Assembly (NCBI GenBank): GCA_964444065.1
Contig: CAYUFL010000002.1
Location: 1-64,000 of the forward strand
DNA length: 64,000 bases
Origin: JBGMEA01 sp964444065
GTDB lineage: Bacteria > Bacillota > Clostridia > Eubacteriales > Anaerofustaceae
Reading direction: 5' to 3'
A model generated the notes under the pieces. That model ran no database searches. It was not told where the DNA came from and worked only from the letters and a program-made list of their open reading frames with translations. Both the position numbers and the translations under genes were made by a program. This document shows, in pieces, positions 49,161 to 58,906 of this stretch; the first letter of the stretch is position 1, and each line of letters opens with the position of its first letter.

Positions 49161-49835
49161 ATGGAAGAAACAGAAAAAACACCAATGCCGCTCATCGGCG
49201 ATCCGGCACCGCCTTTCGAGGCAAGCACCACGCAAGGGAAAATCAATTTCCCCGATGATTACAAAGGGAAATGGGTCGTTTTTTTCTCCCATCCCGCTGA
49301 TTTCACTCCGGTTTGCACAACAGAGTTCATGACATTTACGTCGATGGCAGACGAATTTAAAGCCGTGAATACCGAGTTGGTCGGACTGTCGGTCGATTCC
49401 TTGTATTCGCATATTGCCTGGCTGAGAAAAATCAAAGAACTCGATTATAAAGGAATGAAAAATATCGAGGTCAAATTTCCTCTCATTGATGACATCAAAA
49501 TGACGGTTGCAAATAAATACGGTATGATTCAACCGAACGTATCAACGACGCAGGCAGTTCGTGCGGTGTTTGTAATCGACCCGAACGGGATCATCCGTGT
49601 CATCCTGTATTATCCGAAAGAAGTCGGCAGAAATATGGACGAAATCAAACGAATCGTTCTGGCACTGCAAAAAGTTGACAGCGCAAAGGTTGCAACACCC
49701 GCGAACTGGAGACCCGGCGATGATGTCATTGTTGCCGCTCCGTCTACGTGCCAGGCTGCAAATGATCGTATGACGAATCCGCCGGACGATATCACTTGTC
49801 TGGATTGGTTCTTAAGTCTCAAAAAAGATCAATAA
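49161..49835 (+). CDS. Peroxiredoxin, Prx6 type
   Basis: A 224-residue thiol peroxidase. The peroxidatic Cys is in HPADFTPVCTTEF (about residue 50), followed by the catalytic Arg region and the C-terminal arm (ATPANWRPGDDVIV). Two more Cys occur near the end (STCQAANDR and DITCLDW), as in archaeal-type Prx6 enzymes where they can resolve the sulfenate. CAGGAGG precedes the ATG. Its neighbours trxA (possible reductant) and superoxide reductase support a peroxide-defence role. Confidence 0.95.
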   Translation: MEETEKTPMPLIGDPAPPFEASTTQGKINFPDDYKGKWVVFFSHPADFTPVCTTEFMTFTSMADEFKAVNTELVGLSVDSLYSHIAWLRKIKELDYKGMKNIEVKFPLIDDIKMTVANKYGMIQPNVSTTQAVRAVFVIDPNGIIRVILYYPKEVGRNMDEIKRIVLALQKVDSAKVATPANWRPGDDVIVAAPSTCQAANDRMTNPPDDITCLDWFLSLKKDQ

Positions 49836-49850
49836 GAAAAGGAGTCAAAA

Positions 49851-50231
49851 ATGGAAAAAACAAAATTCTTTAAATGCGAACACTGCGGAAATTTAGTCGG
49901 CATGATCCATTCTTCCGGCATCAATATGATTTGCTGCGGAGATAAAATGACCGAACTCAAAGCAAATACAAGCGACGGCGCAACCGAAAAACATGTGCCG
50001 ATCATAAAAAAAGACGGTAACAAAGTAACGGTTGAAGTGGGAAGCGTGCCTCATCCGATGCTTCCGGAACATTACATTCAATGGATCTACATCGAAACGA
50101 AAAACGGCGGACAAAGAAAAGCGCTCGAACCGGGAATGGAACCAAAAGCAACATTTACGCTGATCGACGATGAAATCGTCGCCGCTTATGAATATTGCAA
50201 CCTCCACGGTTTGTGGAAAGCAGACGCGTAA
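49851..50231 (+). CDS. dfx: Desulfoferrodoxin (superoxide reductase)
   Basis: A 126-residue two-domain protein. The N-terminal desulforedoxin centre has CEHCGN and ICCGDKM (four Cys ligands). The C-terminal centre has EKHVPI, PHPMLPEHYIQW and CNLHGLW, giving the four His and one Cys ligands of the reductase iron. It reduces superoxide to peroxide without making oxygen, typical of anaerobes; the peroxide can then go to the peroxiredoxin 16 nt upstream. AAAGGAG precedes the ATG. Confidence 0.97.
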   Translation: MEKTKFFKCEHCGNLVGMIHSSGINMICCGDKMTELKANTSDGATEKHVPIIKKDGNKVTVEVGSVPHPMLPEHYIQWIYIETKNGGQRKALEPGMEPKATFTLIDDEIVAAYEYCNLHGLWKADA

Positions 50232-50282
50232 ACCAAAAAGAGAATGCAGGATGAATAAGAAAGCCGAAAACAAGGCGAATTC

Positions 50283-50402
50283 ATATTCAGGTGAGTGACG
50301 CACATGACCTTCATGTTCAAGCTATGCTTGATTATTCTTCAGATTCATGAATATAACCGAAGGTTGCACGAAGCACTGCAATATGTTTTGCGATTCGGGT
50401 TT
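50283..50402 (+). ncRNA. Candidate structured RNA between dfx and glpP
   Basis: ATATTCA (50283-50289) pairs with TGAATAT (50348-50354), enclosing two small hairpins (CATG...CATG and TCAAGC TAT GCTTGA). A further nested element follows (CCGAA with TTCGG enclosing TTGCA/TGCAA), then a strong terminator at 50414. No known family was recognised. It could be a 3' UTR, a small RNA or a leader of glpP. Confidence 0.3.
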
Positions 50403-50413
50403 TTCAACAGCCT

Positions 50414-50447
50414 AAAACAGAAATCGATATCGGTTTCTGTTTTTTTA
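50414..50447 (+). terminator. Intrinsic terminator before glpP
   Basis: AAACAGAAATCG with CGGTTTCTGTTT around ATAT, then a T run. Confidence 0.88.
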
Positions 50448-50509
50448 TACTCATGACGTCTTTCTTTGATTATGATATAATACATACAATAGGAAGAGGA
50501 TTGAATCAC

Positions 50510-51070
50510 ATGAATAATCTATCGACAATGCTGGCTAAACAACAAGTGATCGCTGCCGTACGCAGTGAAGACGAGCTCAATAAAGCGCTCGCATCCAATG
50601 TATCTGTCGTTTTTTTACTAAAAAGCTCCATCTTTGATTTTACCGAAAAAATCAATCACATCAAAAATTCCGGGAAATACTGCTTTATTCATTCCGATCT
50701 TATTGACGGCATCGGAAACGATGCCGCAGGTATCGAATACTTAATCCGAGAAGCTGACCCTGACGGTATTATCACGACCAAAAAGAATATCGCTCAGCGT
50801 GCGGCAAGTCTCGGATGCCCGGCTATCCTCAGAGTATTCATGTTGGATTCAGCATCTTACGAATCCAGTGTCCATCTGATTTCTTTGTTGCGACCTGCCG
50901 GTGTGGAAATTCTTCCGGGGCTTATGCCGAAAATTATCAGCCGTGCAAAAGCGGATTTTTCTGTGCCGATTATTTCCGGAGGGCTGATTACATCACAAAA
51001 TGAAGTTGAGGAAGCCATTGCGGCAGGCGCCAGCGCGGTGTCCACAACAGCTTACGAACTCTGGAAATAA
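50510..51070 (+). CDS. glpP: Glycerol-3-phosphate-responsive antiterminator GlpP
   Basis: A 186-residue barrel-like regulator. It shows QQVIAAVRSEDELNKAL, VVFLLKSSIFD, IHSDLIDGIGND, DGIITTKKNIAQRA and the C-terminal PIISGGLITSQNEVEEAI and GASAVSTT, the standard GlpP pattern. In Bacillus it binds glp leader RNA when glycerol 3-phosphate is present. No glpF, glpK or glpD is in the window. ATG 50510 is preceded by AGAGGA; the longer frame from 50453 includes the promoter-like TATAAT and was rejected. Confidence 0.92.
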   Translation: MNNLSTMLAKQQVIAAVRSEDELNKALASNVSVVFLLKSSIFDFTEKINHIKNSGKYCFIHSDLIDGIGNDAAGIEYLIREADPDGIITTKKNIAQRAASLGCPAILRVFMLDSASYESSVHLISLLRPAGVEILPGLMPKIISRAKADFSVPIISGGLITSQNEVEEAIAAGASAVSTTAYELWK

Positions 51071-51086
51071 AATAACGGAGAAGTAT

Positions 51087-51986
51087 ATGATAGCAGGGAT
51101 TATCGATATCGGATCGAATACAACCAAAGCATTCTGCTACAACATTGAAAACAATATCATCACTTACCTCTCGAAAAAAGAAATTTTCGCCTATCTGATG
51201 ACACATAACCAAAATGGTATTATGAGCGAGGAAGGAATTGATATCCTAGTCGATGCGGTTATTCAACTGAAAGAATTTCTCAAAGAGCAGCATTGCGATG
51301 CCCTTTTTGCCTATGCGACATCTGCGGTACGCGACGCAGAGAACAATCAGCAGATCAGGGAACGTGTGATGGCAGAAACAGCACTGAGCATTGATATTTT
51401 AAGCGAGGATCAGGAAGCACAATGCGATTATTACAGCCTCCGCTATTATACAAAGGCGTCGGAGGGCATTGGGCTGGATCTCGGCGGCGGCAGCGGACAG
51501 ATTTTTACATTCGACGAAAACACAGTATTGGAAAGCGTCAGTCTCCCGATCGGAATTCTGAGAACCAAAAATCTGATTGTATCAGCAGATTTCCCAACTG
51601 AAGCGGAATTTGCGAAAATCAACCGGCATATTACCGAGATTTTAACGCAGACGAGTCAGTTGACGAAGAAAAACCATCCGAAGCTTATGATCATGGGCGG
51701 GACGGCAACTACACTGCTGAGCGTAATGCGAGCACTAAAACTGGTCGATATGCAAACTTGCGTTATCCCGTTCGCGCTGATGCAAAAAGCAAAGGAACTG
51801 CTCCTTGCAAAAGGGAAAGACCTGCTGCCTTTTCTTCAGGAACATGCCTCCGGAAGAGAGTACACCACTTTGCCCGGAATTGAAGTACTGCGGACAATCG
51901 GCAAGTACTTCTCCATACAATCGTACGAAATCTTTTCCAACGGTTCACGCGAAGGCTATTTAATCATGAAAGGATTGTTGGATTAA
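51087..51986 (+). CDS. Ppx/GppA phosphatase family protein
   Basis: A 299-residue protein of the ASKHA fold. It has the first phosphate loop IIDIGSNTTKAFCYNI, ATSAVRDAENNQ, the second loop GLDLGGGSGQIF, LPIGILRTKN and IMGGTATTLLS. It matches the exopolyphosphatase / guanosine pentaphosphatase core without the extra C-terminal domains of E. coli Ppx. Likely substrates are polyphosphate or pppGpp. ATG 51087 follows ACGGAG; the frame is open upstream through glpP but without support. Confidence 0.9.
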   Translation: MIAGIIDIGSNTTKAFCYNIENNIITYLSKKEIFAYLMTHNQNGIMSEEGIDILVDAVIQLKEFLKEQHCDALFAYATSAVRDAENNQQIRERVMAETALSIDILSEDQEAQCDYYSLRYYTKASEGIGLDLGGGSGQIFTFDENTVLESVSLPIGILRTKNLIVSADFPTEAEFAKINRHITEILTQTSQLTKKNHPKLMIMGGTATTLLSVMRALKLVDMQTCVIPFALMQKAKELLLAKGKDLLPFLQEHASGREYTTLPGIEVLRTIGKYFSIQSYEIFSNGSREGYLIMKGLLD

Positions 51987-52028
51987 GTATCTTTAAAAAA
52001 GCAAATACAGTTCAATCAATTCAATTAA

Positions 52029-52056
52029 AAAAGACTTTCCGATCGGAAAGTCTTTT
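52029..52056. terminator. Bidirectional intrinsic terminator
   Basis: AAAGACTTTCC, GATC loop, GGAAAGTCTTT with A and T runs on either side. It lies between the convergent phosphatase gene and rpmA. Confidence 0.88.
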
Positions 52057-52072
52057 GTTTGAATGTAAATTA

Positions 52073-52366
52073 TTATTCAGCTTTCGGTCTGATGCTGACT
52101 TGTTTTTTGTCTTTTCCCAGACGTTCAAAACGAACGACTCCGTCTGCCTTTGCAAACAGCGTATCATCACTGCCGATGCCGACGTTTACGCCGGGATGAA
52201 TTTTTGTTCCGCGCTGTCTGACAAGAATGTTACCTGCCAACACGAACTGTCCGTCCGCACGTTTTACGCCGAGGCGTTTGGATTGGCTGTCGCGTCCGTT
52301 CTTAGAACTACCGACCCCTTTTTTATGTGCGAAAAGCTGTAAATTATCAAATGTAAATTTAATCAT
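52073..52366 (-). CDS. rpmA: Ribosomal protein bL27 with cleavable N-terminus
   Basis: A 97-residue protein. It begins MIKFTFDNLQLFAHKKG, the extended Bacillota form in which Prp removes the residues before HKKG; then GSSKNGRDSQSKRLGVKR and QRGTKIHPGVNVG are typical L27. The start overlaps the prp stop by 4 nt. The rplU-prp-rpmA order matches the processing system. Confidence 0.97.
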   Translation of the reverse strand: MIKFTFDNLQLFAHKKGVGSSKNGRDSQSKRLGVKRADGQFVLAGNILVRQRGTKIHPGVNVGIGSDDTLFAKADGVVRFERLGKDKKQVSIRPKAE

Positions 52367-52695
52367 TTCTTTTCCTCCGTAACCGAAATATATTCCGGAT
52401 GTTCCTGCTGCATTCCGCGCATCGCGATTAAAAATGTGTGCAGCAGTGTCTGAACTTGTATGTTGTTTATATCATCTTCGGTTTTCATTTTTAACTCGGA
52501 ATCCCCGCTTTGGAGATGAATATCCGGCATAATGCCGACATATTCCTCTAACCCGTTGCACACAGCAATAAACAATGCGGATGCTGCTGCACAAATCATA
52601 TCATGACCTGTATCATTTTGTCCCGCATGCCCGATCAATCGAACGGAGACAATCTGCTGCGTCCCGGGTATTTTTTGGAATTCCGCCTTAATCAT
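52363..52695 (-). CDS. prp: Ribosomal-processing cysteine protease Prp
   Basis: A 110-residue protease that trims L27. The catalytic His is in IGHAGQ and the Cys in DMICAAASAL, the Prp signature. It lies between rplU and rpmA and its stop overlaps the rpmA start. Its substrate site (NLQLFA before HKKG) is present in the adjacent L27. Confidence 0.94.
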   Translation of the reverse strand: MIKAEFQKIPGTQQIVSVRLIGHAGQNDTGHDMICAAASALFIAVCNGLEEYVGIMPDIHLQSGDSELKMKTEDDINNIQVQTLLHTFLIAMRGMQQEHPEYISVTEEKK

Positions 52696-52709
52696 GATAA
52701 CCTCGAAAC

Positions 52710-53087
52710 TTACGCTTCCTTAGTTTCTTCAGCCGCTTCTTCCGCATCAACCTTTTTCTTTGCTGCGGCTTTCATGCCGACTTTAGTGATTTCCAGCTGC
52801 ATGAACGGTTGACGGTGACCTTGTTTTCTTCTGTAATCCTTTTTGGATTTATACTTGTAAATAACGACTTTTTCGAGTTTTCCGTCCGATAGGATCTTCG
52901 CTTCCACCTGTGCGTTTTTTACTGTAGGTGTTCCGATTGTTGTAGTCTTGTCGTCATTGAGCAACAACACCTCATCGAATTTTACTGTTTTTTGATTTGC
53001 TTTCGGAAGTGTGATTTTTTCAACATTGATAATATCACCCTTCTGAACGCGGTACTGTTTCCCGCCGGTCTTAATGACTGCGTACAT
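52710..53087 (-). CDS. rplU: Ribosomal protein bL21
   Basis: A 125-residue protein with MYAVIKTGGKQYRVQKGD at the start, VEKI...FDEVLLLND, and the basic YKYKSKKDYRRKQGHRQPF signature. A short Ala/Lys/Glu tail of about 20 residues (KKKVDAEEAAEETKEA) is extra. ATG 53087 follows GGAGG; the longer frame to 53120 runs into the leader. First gene of rplU-prp-rpmA. Confidence 0.97.
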   Translation of the reverse strand: MYAVIKTGGKQYRVQKGDIINVEKITLPKANQKTVKFDEVLLLNDDKTTTIGTPTVKNAQVEAKILSDGKLEKVVIYKYKSKKDYRRKQGHRQPFMQLEITKVGMKAAAKKKVDAEEAAEETKEA

Positions 53088-53168
53088 ATAAATTTTACCT
53101 CCACTTACCAATCTCGCCACATAAGGTGCATTCCTGCTTCAAAACCTTTCGTGTGCGGATACTTTTAG
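53088..53168 (-). promoter_or_regulatory. Ribosomal protein L21 leader
   Basis: The minus-strand leader runs from the promoter to the rplU start. It has ATCCGCAC, GAAAGG with CCTT, and ATGTGGCGAG, which fits the L21 leader RNA motif of Bacillota (CCGCAC pairing with GTGG). It probably serves autogenous control of the operon. Confidence 0.6.
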
Positions 53169-53174
53169 CAATTT

Positions 53175-53203
53175 AGTATATCACGTATGACTTTTTCTGT
53201 CAA
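53175..53203 (-). promoter_or_regulatory. Promoter of rplU-prp-rpmA
   Basis: On the minus strand, TTGACA (53203-53198), 17-nt spacer, TATACT (53180-53175). Confidence 0.85.
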
Positions 53204-53220
53204 TCATTATCCCTTAATCT

Positions 53221-54342
53221 TTACTCCGGACTTTTTTTCAGCGCCAGCTTCTTCTCCGTGTCTTCTTTCAGCAGCCGATAAAGCACGGAAGCCAAAGGTA
53301 CTCCGATCAACATACCGAGAATTCCGCCGATTCCGCCGCCGATAATTACAGCAAGAATCACCAACACTGCAGGAAGTCCTACGGAGTCGCCGACGATCTT
53401 GGGGTAGAAGGTATTGCTTTCAATCTGCTGAAGCACCACGATATAAACGACAAACCACACGGCCATCATCGGATCAACAAGCAGAAGAATGAATACCGCC
53501 GGAATACTTCCGATGACGGGACCGATCATCGGTATAATAGAGGTAACCGCAATGATCGTGCTGATAAATAAAGGATATTCGAATCCCAAAATCGCCATTC
53601 CCACAAAGCACAGCACGCCCAGGATCAGCGCTTCGGTCAGCTGACCGTTTACAAAACGCGAAAATGTATCGGAAGTCAGATGCCCGATTTCGGTAAGGCG
53701 ATCAGCCTTCTGTGTCGGAAGATACGCGTAGACCGTTTTTTTAACACGTTCCAATATTTTCTCTTTCGAAGACAGCAGGTAGACGGAAATGATCAGCCCC
53801 AACACAGTATTGAATAACGAGGAGAATACGCCTGCGGTAAAACTGTAAATCTGAGGCATCAAAACAGTCAGAAAGTCCCCGACTCCCGAGAGAAAATTCT
53901 GTATATAGGACTCAATGCTTGAAAGATCAATCTGTTGCAGCTGCAAGAAAACAGTTACTTTCCCAATCAATGCACTGAGCGAAGCCGTGTAATTATCCAT
54001 ATTCGATACCAGCATCGAAACACTTTCCACCAACTGCGGAATGATAAATGCCACAATGCCTGTTATGATACCCAGGAAAATGAGATAAACGCTCGCTACC
54101 GCAAGTCCGCTCATCAAAGCATAAGTTCTCTTTTTTTGCACCTTCTTCAGATAAAGTTTGCGGATCAAGCAATACGGTTTGTTTAAAATAAAAGCAATTG
54201 CAATTCCGACAAAAAGAGGCGACATCGTCTTGAGCAAATTTGATAAGAATGTGGCTACCGGATCAATTTTTACGACAATGACAGCAAAAACCGCTGTCGC
54301 CGCAATTAAATACATGATTTTTTTAAATGTTTTCTTGTCCAT
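53221..54342 (-). CDS. AI-2E family transporter (PerM/YdiK type)
   Basis: A 373-residue membrane protein with about eight helices: a first helix pair (MYLIAATAVFAVIVV, LFVGIAIAFILNKP), a long amphipathic middle part with PQIYSFTAGVFSSLFN, then IISVYLLSSKEK, the FVNGQLTEALILGVLCFVG region and GPVIGSIPAVFILL. This is the typical PerM/AI-2 exporter-like layout; the real substrate is unknown. GGGTGAAG precedes the ATG. Confidence 0.92.
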   Translation of the reverse strand: MDKKTFKKIMYLIAATAVFAVIVVKIDPVATFLSNLLKTMSPLFVGIAIAFILNKPYCLIRKLYLKKVQKKRTYALMSGLAVASVYLIFLGIITGIVAFIIPQLVESVSMLVSNMDNYTASLSALIGKVTVFLQLQQIDLSSIESYIQNFLSGVGDFLTVLMPQIYSFTAGVFSSLFNTVLGLIISVYLLSSKEKILERVKKTVYAYLPTQKADRLTEIGHLTSDTFSRFVNGQLTEALILGVLCFVGMAILGFEYPLFISTIIAVTSIIPMIGPVIGSIPAVFILLLVDPMMAVWFVVYIVVLQQIESNTFYPKIVGDSVGLPAVLVILAVIIGGGIGGILGMLIGVPLASVLYRLLKEDTEKKLALKKSPE

Positions 54343-54407
54343 TCTTCACCCTTTGCACTCGTTTTAATATTGTGTCAAAATACTCAGATGATCTTCTTTT
54401 TGGTGTC

Positions 54408-54440
54408 AAAAGAAGCATGCCTTCGGGCATGCTTCTTTTT
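54408..54440 (-). terminator. Intrinsic terminator after the PBP gene
   Basis: AAAAGAAGCATGCC, TTCG loop, GGCATGCTTCTTTT; strong and usable on both strands. Confidence 0.92.
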
Positions 54441-54527
54441 CGTCAAGACGGTTTTAACGCCGTCAAATCAAACATAAAAGCCCATTCTGTAAATTCTCGA
54501 TCCCGATTGCTTACGCCATCAATCATC

Positions 54528-57384
54528 TCAATCGGTAACGGTTATTTCAATCGTTCTGGAAAGCGTCTTTGCAGTACTGTAGGTATAAGTTGCCGTTATT
54601 GTCGCTGTACCCGGGTTGACAGCCGTGACCAAAATTCCGTTACTGCTCTGCGTGACCGTCGCTACCAACGGGTCGCTTGAGGTATAAGTCGGAGTCTCGG
54701 TCGTCAGATTCTTGGTTCCGCTTGGCGCGACCGTCTTCAGATAGAGCATATCGGTCGATCCCTTTATCAACGAAAGAGATGAAACAATGGCATTCGTGTC
54801 ATATTCTGTACTGAACTCAAATCCCGTAATAGCCGACAGCGCTGTTTCCGCAGTATGCACCGTACAAGTCTGGGTGGGTGCAATGAAGCCTGCTTCCGAT
54901 GCCGGAACGAAACCCGCATTTCTCAATGTAGCGCCATTCCACAAAGTCGCCGTGTCTTTCGCAATCATGACCTTCGTAGTCGTATCCGTGCAGTATTGGT
55001 TTGCAATCAATCCGGTTNNNNNNNNNNGTAACAAGCACATGCATATTGTCGCTGGCGGTGGGATACGTGCCGTCGGCAAAATATTCACTGACCACCGCAG
55101 AACCTCTTGGATCCTGTGCAGTCAGCTCCGTCGGAGCCAAGCCGGATACACTGTCCACGGCCGCAGAGAACACAGTGCTGGGTGCCGATTGCAAAGTCGC
55201 ATTCGGCAGGTTTTTTGATGCATAAAACTGCCTGAATACTTTTTCCCAATATTGTGCAGGGCTGTCGGTTCCGCCGCCGCCCATGCCGATATATAAATCA
55301 TATGTCGTTCCGTTTACGCTGACATGATTTTCATCATATCCCCACCAGAACGATCCTGTATATTCAGAAGTAAATCCGGTAAACCACGTACATGCATTGC
55401 TGTCGGTTGTTCCTGTTTTACCGCCGATGACCTGCCCGGGCACGGAACGTGTTGTGGTACCGCCGTGAACAACATCAATCAGCGCCTGTGTAACCAGGAA
55501 TGCCGTTGAATCTTTGATCACCTGCACCGTCTTCTGATCTGCCTCCAAAATAACGTTTCCGTTTACATCCTCCACCTTTGTATAGAATGTCGGAGTGATA
55601 CGATAACCGCCGTTCGGGAATGTCGTGTAGGCATCCGCGACCGCAAGCGGTGTCTGTCCGTATGTGTAACCACCGAGCGCGAGTGCCGCTCCGTTCATGT
55701 CATTCGCGGTACCGGACGTTGTAATCGTCAATCCAAACCGTTCACCGTAATCGGCAGAAATGGTAACACCCACTTTTTGCTGCGCCAAAACAGCCACAAT
55801 GTTGATGGAATGACTGAGCGCATATCGAACCGATGTCATACCTGTATACGTCGCAGGGGTGTTAACGATACTCCACGACCCGAAATTAAGCGGTTCATTA
55901 TCAAATGTAGATGCTAAAGTAAAGATCCCTTCGTTGATACCGGGAGCATATACCGTAAGCGGCTTTGTCGTTGACCCGATTTGGAAACTCTGCAGTGCTC
56001 TGTTCATCGTCAGACTGCCGGTCTTTTCCCGTCCGCCGATAATACCGACCACATATCCTGTTTTATTCTGTATCACCACTCCGCCAAGCTGCGGAATATA
56101 ATTCGTTGGCTCTCCGGTTGCCGCAGTCACCGCAGCAGATGCCGCCGCCGCCGCGGAACTCTGTGAAGGGAAGTTGCCGTCATCCGCCGCCTGTTGTTCC
56201 AATGCGGTCTGGACATCGGGGTCGACAGTCGAATAAATCTTCAGTCCGCCGTTCAACAGTAGATTTTCTGCCGCATCATGCGTGTAATTGTATTGTGTCA
56301 TGATATCGTTGAGTACCTGCGTGTAAACGGCATCCGTAAAGTAAGTATATGTCGAAGTATCGGTCGGATAAAGCAAACCGATCAGATTGTTCTCCAGCTG
56401 ACTTTTGGCAATTTCGTATTCCTGATCATTGATGTGCCCAAGCTGATGCATTTTTTGAATGACGAGCAATGCACGCTCCAGATTATCAGGATCGTAAGAA
56501 ATCACCGTATTTCCGTTAGCATCGGTTGTTGTAACCAGATATCTGTTTCCGTTTTCATCTTCAGCATATACATAAGGATTGTAATAGGTAGGCGAATTGA
56601 TAATAGAAGCCAATACCGCTGCCTGTGCCACGGAGAGTTGATCGACAGATTCGCCGAAATAATCCTGTGCGGCACTTTCAATCCCCCACGTAATCGACAT
56701 GTTGCACTGATTCAGGTATGCTTCGAATATTTCGCTTTTTGTCATCTTGCTCTCAATTTCAACAGCAAGTTTCCACTCTTTTACTTTTCGTTCAATTGAG
56801 ACTTCGCTTGTCAGCACCGTCTGCTTAATCAATTGCTGTGTAATCGTACTTCCGCCGGGTCCGTCTGTCGAACCGCTGAAAAGCATCGAAAAAACTGCCT
56901 TCACCGTACCTCTGATATCGACCCCGTGATGTGCATAAAAACGCTGATCTTCAATTGATACAAAAGCGAGCTGCACCATTTCAGGCACTTCATCGATCGA
57001 AACAGGAATTCTCGTTTCTGCAGTCTGCAATTCCTGATACGGATTCCCGTTGATGTCATAGACCATTGTTGCCGAGGTATAAGTGAAATCGTCTGCACTG
57101 ATACTCGGTGTATCAATCATCCACGTAACAATAAAACCCACACCCACTGCAAAACCAACAGCAATCACGCAGAGTGCACCGATTAATATTTTTTTCAGCC
57201 GTTTTTTCTTCTGCATCTTGGATGCGGAAGAGGAACCCGATGCAGAAGAAAGCGAAGCTTCCCTTGAAGGCGCAGCAGGTTTTTTTATGGCTTTTCTGAT
57301 TCTGATTTTCTTTTTTCCGACTTTGATCGTTTTTCCGGTCTTCTTGTTTGCGGATCCGTTCGGCTTATGACCGTTGTCGCTCAT
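54528..57384 (-). CDS. Class A penicillin-binding protein (GT51 + transpeptidase), split by an assembly gap
   Basis: Bifunctional peptidoglycan polymerase. A basic cytoplasmic tail rich in Ser and Lys is followed by a membrane helix (about 64-87), glycosyltransferase domain with SIEDQRFYAHHGVDIRG and GGSTITQQLIKQT, and transpeptidase domain with the SxxK site in GSTTKPL, SHSIN and GGKTGTTDS. After the gap at 55018-55027 the frame changes, but the coding continues to 54528 with a C-terminal Ig-like (BIG2-type) domain (TSSDPLVATVTQSSNG, VNPGTATITATY). The gap length is unknown, so total size is not fixed. AAGGAGG precedes the ATG at 57384. Confidence 0.92.
55018..55027. other. Assembly gap (10 N)
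   Basis: Ten N inside the PBP gene. The flanking coding frames do not match across it, so the number of missing bases is not 10 or the flanks contain an error. Confidence 0.99.
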
Positions 57385-57498
57385 AAACTGACCTCCTTGT
57401 GTAATGTGGTAATTATAATTGTTTTACAAAGATATATCAAGTTTTCGCATCTTTTTTAATATATTGGCAGTTTGAGGAATACACGGTGCTAACAGCAC

Positions 57499-58728
57499 TT
57501 AATTCACGAGCTTTCCCTGCATGATTTCAAGCGCTTTTTGGAGTTGTGCATCCTGGGCATGCGGAATATTTTCCACAAGCATTTTATCGTATGCTTCTCC
57601 TTTTTCCACCACATAGTCCGGTATTATCCCCACCCCCTGCACTTTCGTTCCGTCTGCACCGAAATATTCATAGATCGTATATTTGAACATCGTATTATCG
57701 GTAATCATCGGCATTACTGTCTGAATGATCCCTTTCCCGTACGATGTTTCACCGACAAATACGGCACCATCATTTACCTTGAGTGCTACGGAAAGAATTT
57801 CAGATGCACTCGCACTGTATTCATCAATCAGTACTACCACAGACAAACCCAAACTATTTGCGTCCGAAGATTCCATGACCTGATTGCCGTTGGTATCAAC
57901 GGTATACATCATATCACATTGTGGCAGTAACTCATCGGCAATATCCAAAGCCTGCGTCACAAGTCCGCCCGGATTCTGCCTCACATCGATAATAATCCCT
58001 TTTGCACCCTGCGCCTGCAGTGCAGTGAGCGCAGCATCAAATTCATCTTTTGTATTTTCCGCAAACTGATAGATGTGGATATAGCCAATACCGTTATCGA
58101 GCAGTTCATGATCTACATAAGTATAGGTTATCGTCGCACGCACGATGTCAAACGACAACGCTTCGGTTCCTCTTTGTACGCCGATTTTTACTGTAGTTCC
58201 GGCCTTGCCTTTAATCAATGTCACGCCGTATTCGACAGCGACACCAAGTAATGAGTTATCGTCTGCCGAGACAATGACATCTCCGGCCTCAATCCCGGCC
58301 GCTTCCGCAGGCGATCCCGAGAAAACCTTCGTCACTTCGATATTACCGTCGTCGTTGTTTCCCACAACAACACCGATCCCGACATATGACCCCGATGATT
58401 CTTCTTTGTATGCCGTCGTTTCGGTCTCATTGAAATAATATGCATACTTATCTCCGGTTCCCGCCATCAATCCATTGAGCGCTCCGTCCCAAAGATTTTC
58501 TTCCGTAAACTGATCGTTGTAATAGGAGTTATTCATCAACTGCTCTTTCAGATACAACAGTTTATTGATGTACGATGCAGACGTCTTGTCATCTGCACTG
58601 ATAATAATCGATTTTCCGGTCAGCACCGGCAAATATCTTGTGGCAAAAAAAGTCAGTGCGTTCGTCGTGATCAGAACGAGAACGAAAATAACAATTCCTA
58701 TTTTATTGATTCTTTTTTTCTTTTCCAT
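57499..58728 (-). CDS. C-terminal processing peptidase, S41 family (CtpA type)
   Basis: A 409-residue secreted or membrane-anchored protease. It has an N-terminal helix (about 10-32), a PDZ domain (SPAEAAGIEAGDVIVSADDNS, about 135-200), and the S41 core with IIIDVRQNPGGLV, the Ser in EYSASASEIL and Lys in SYGKGIIQTV forming the Ser-Lys dyad. Position next to a class A PBP on the same strand suggests a role in envelope maintenance, but the substrate is unknown. Confidence 0.95.
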   Translation of the reverse strand: MEKKKRINKIGIVIFVLVLITTNALTFFATRYLPVLTGKSIIISADDKTSASYINKLLYLKEQLMNNSYYNDQFTEENLWDGALNGLMAGTGDKYAYYFNETETTAYKEESSGSYVGIGVVVGNNDDGNIEVTKVFSGSPAEAAGIEAGDVIVSADDNSLLGVAVEYGVTLIKGKAGTTVKIGVQRGTEALSFDIVRATITYTYVDHELLDNGIGYIHIYQFAENTKDEFDAALTALQAQGAKGIIIDVRQNPGGLVTQALDIADELLPQCDMMYTVDTNGNQVMESSDANSLGLSVVVLIDEYSASASEILSVALKVNDGAVFVGETSYGKGIIQTVMPMITDNTMFKYTIYEYFGADGTKVQGVGIIPDYVVEKGEAYDKMLVENIPHAQDAQLQKALEIMQGKLVN

Positions 58729-58906
58729 TCAGTTACCTCAGAATGTTATAGCAAAACCAAAGTTGCAAATCCATACGTTTTTTATTATAGCATATTTAAA
58801 AACCACTCCCACGCTCTAATGAAAAAATAATCCTTTTCTGTTTCGGCGCTTCAGGATTTAAATCAGACGGAAAATATGTTAAAATAAATAAAAACAGGGG
58901 AATCTC

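Noticed and set aside
54817..55020. PBP frame continued straight through the N gap
   Set aside because: The sequence read in that frame after the gap is meaningless; the real coding frame continues in another phase.
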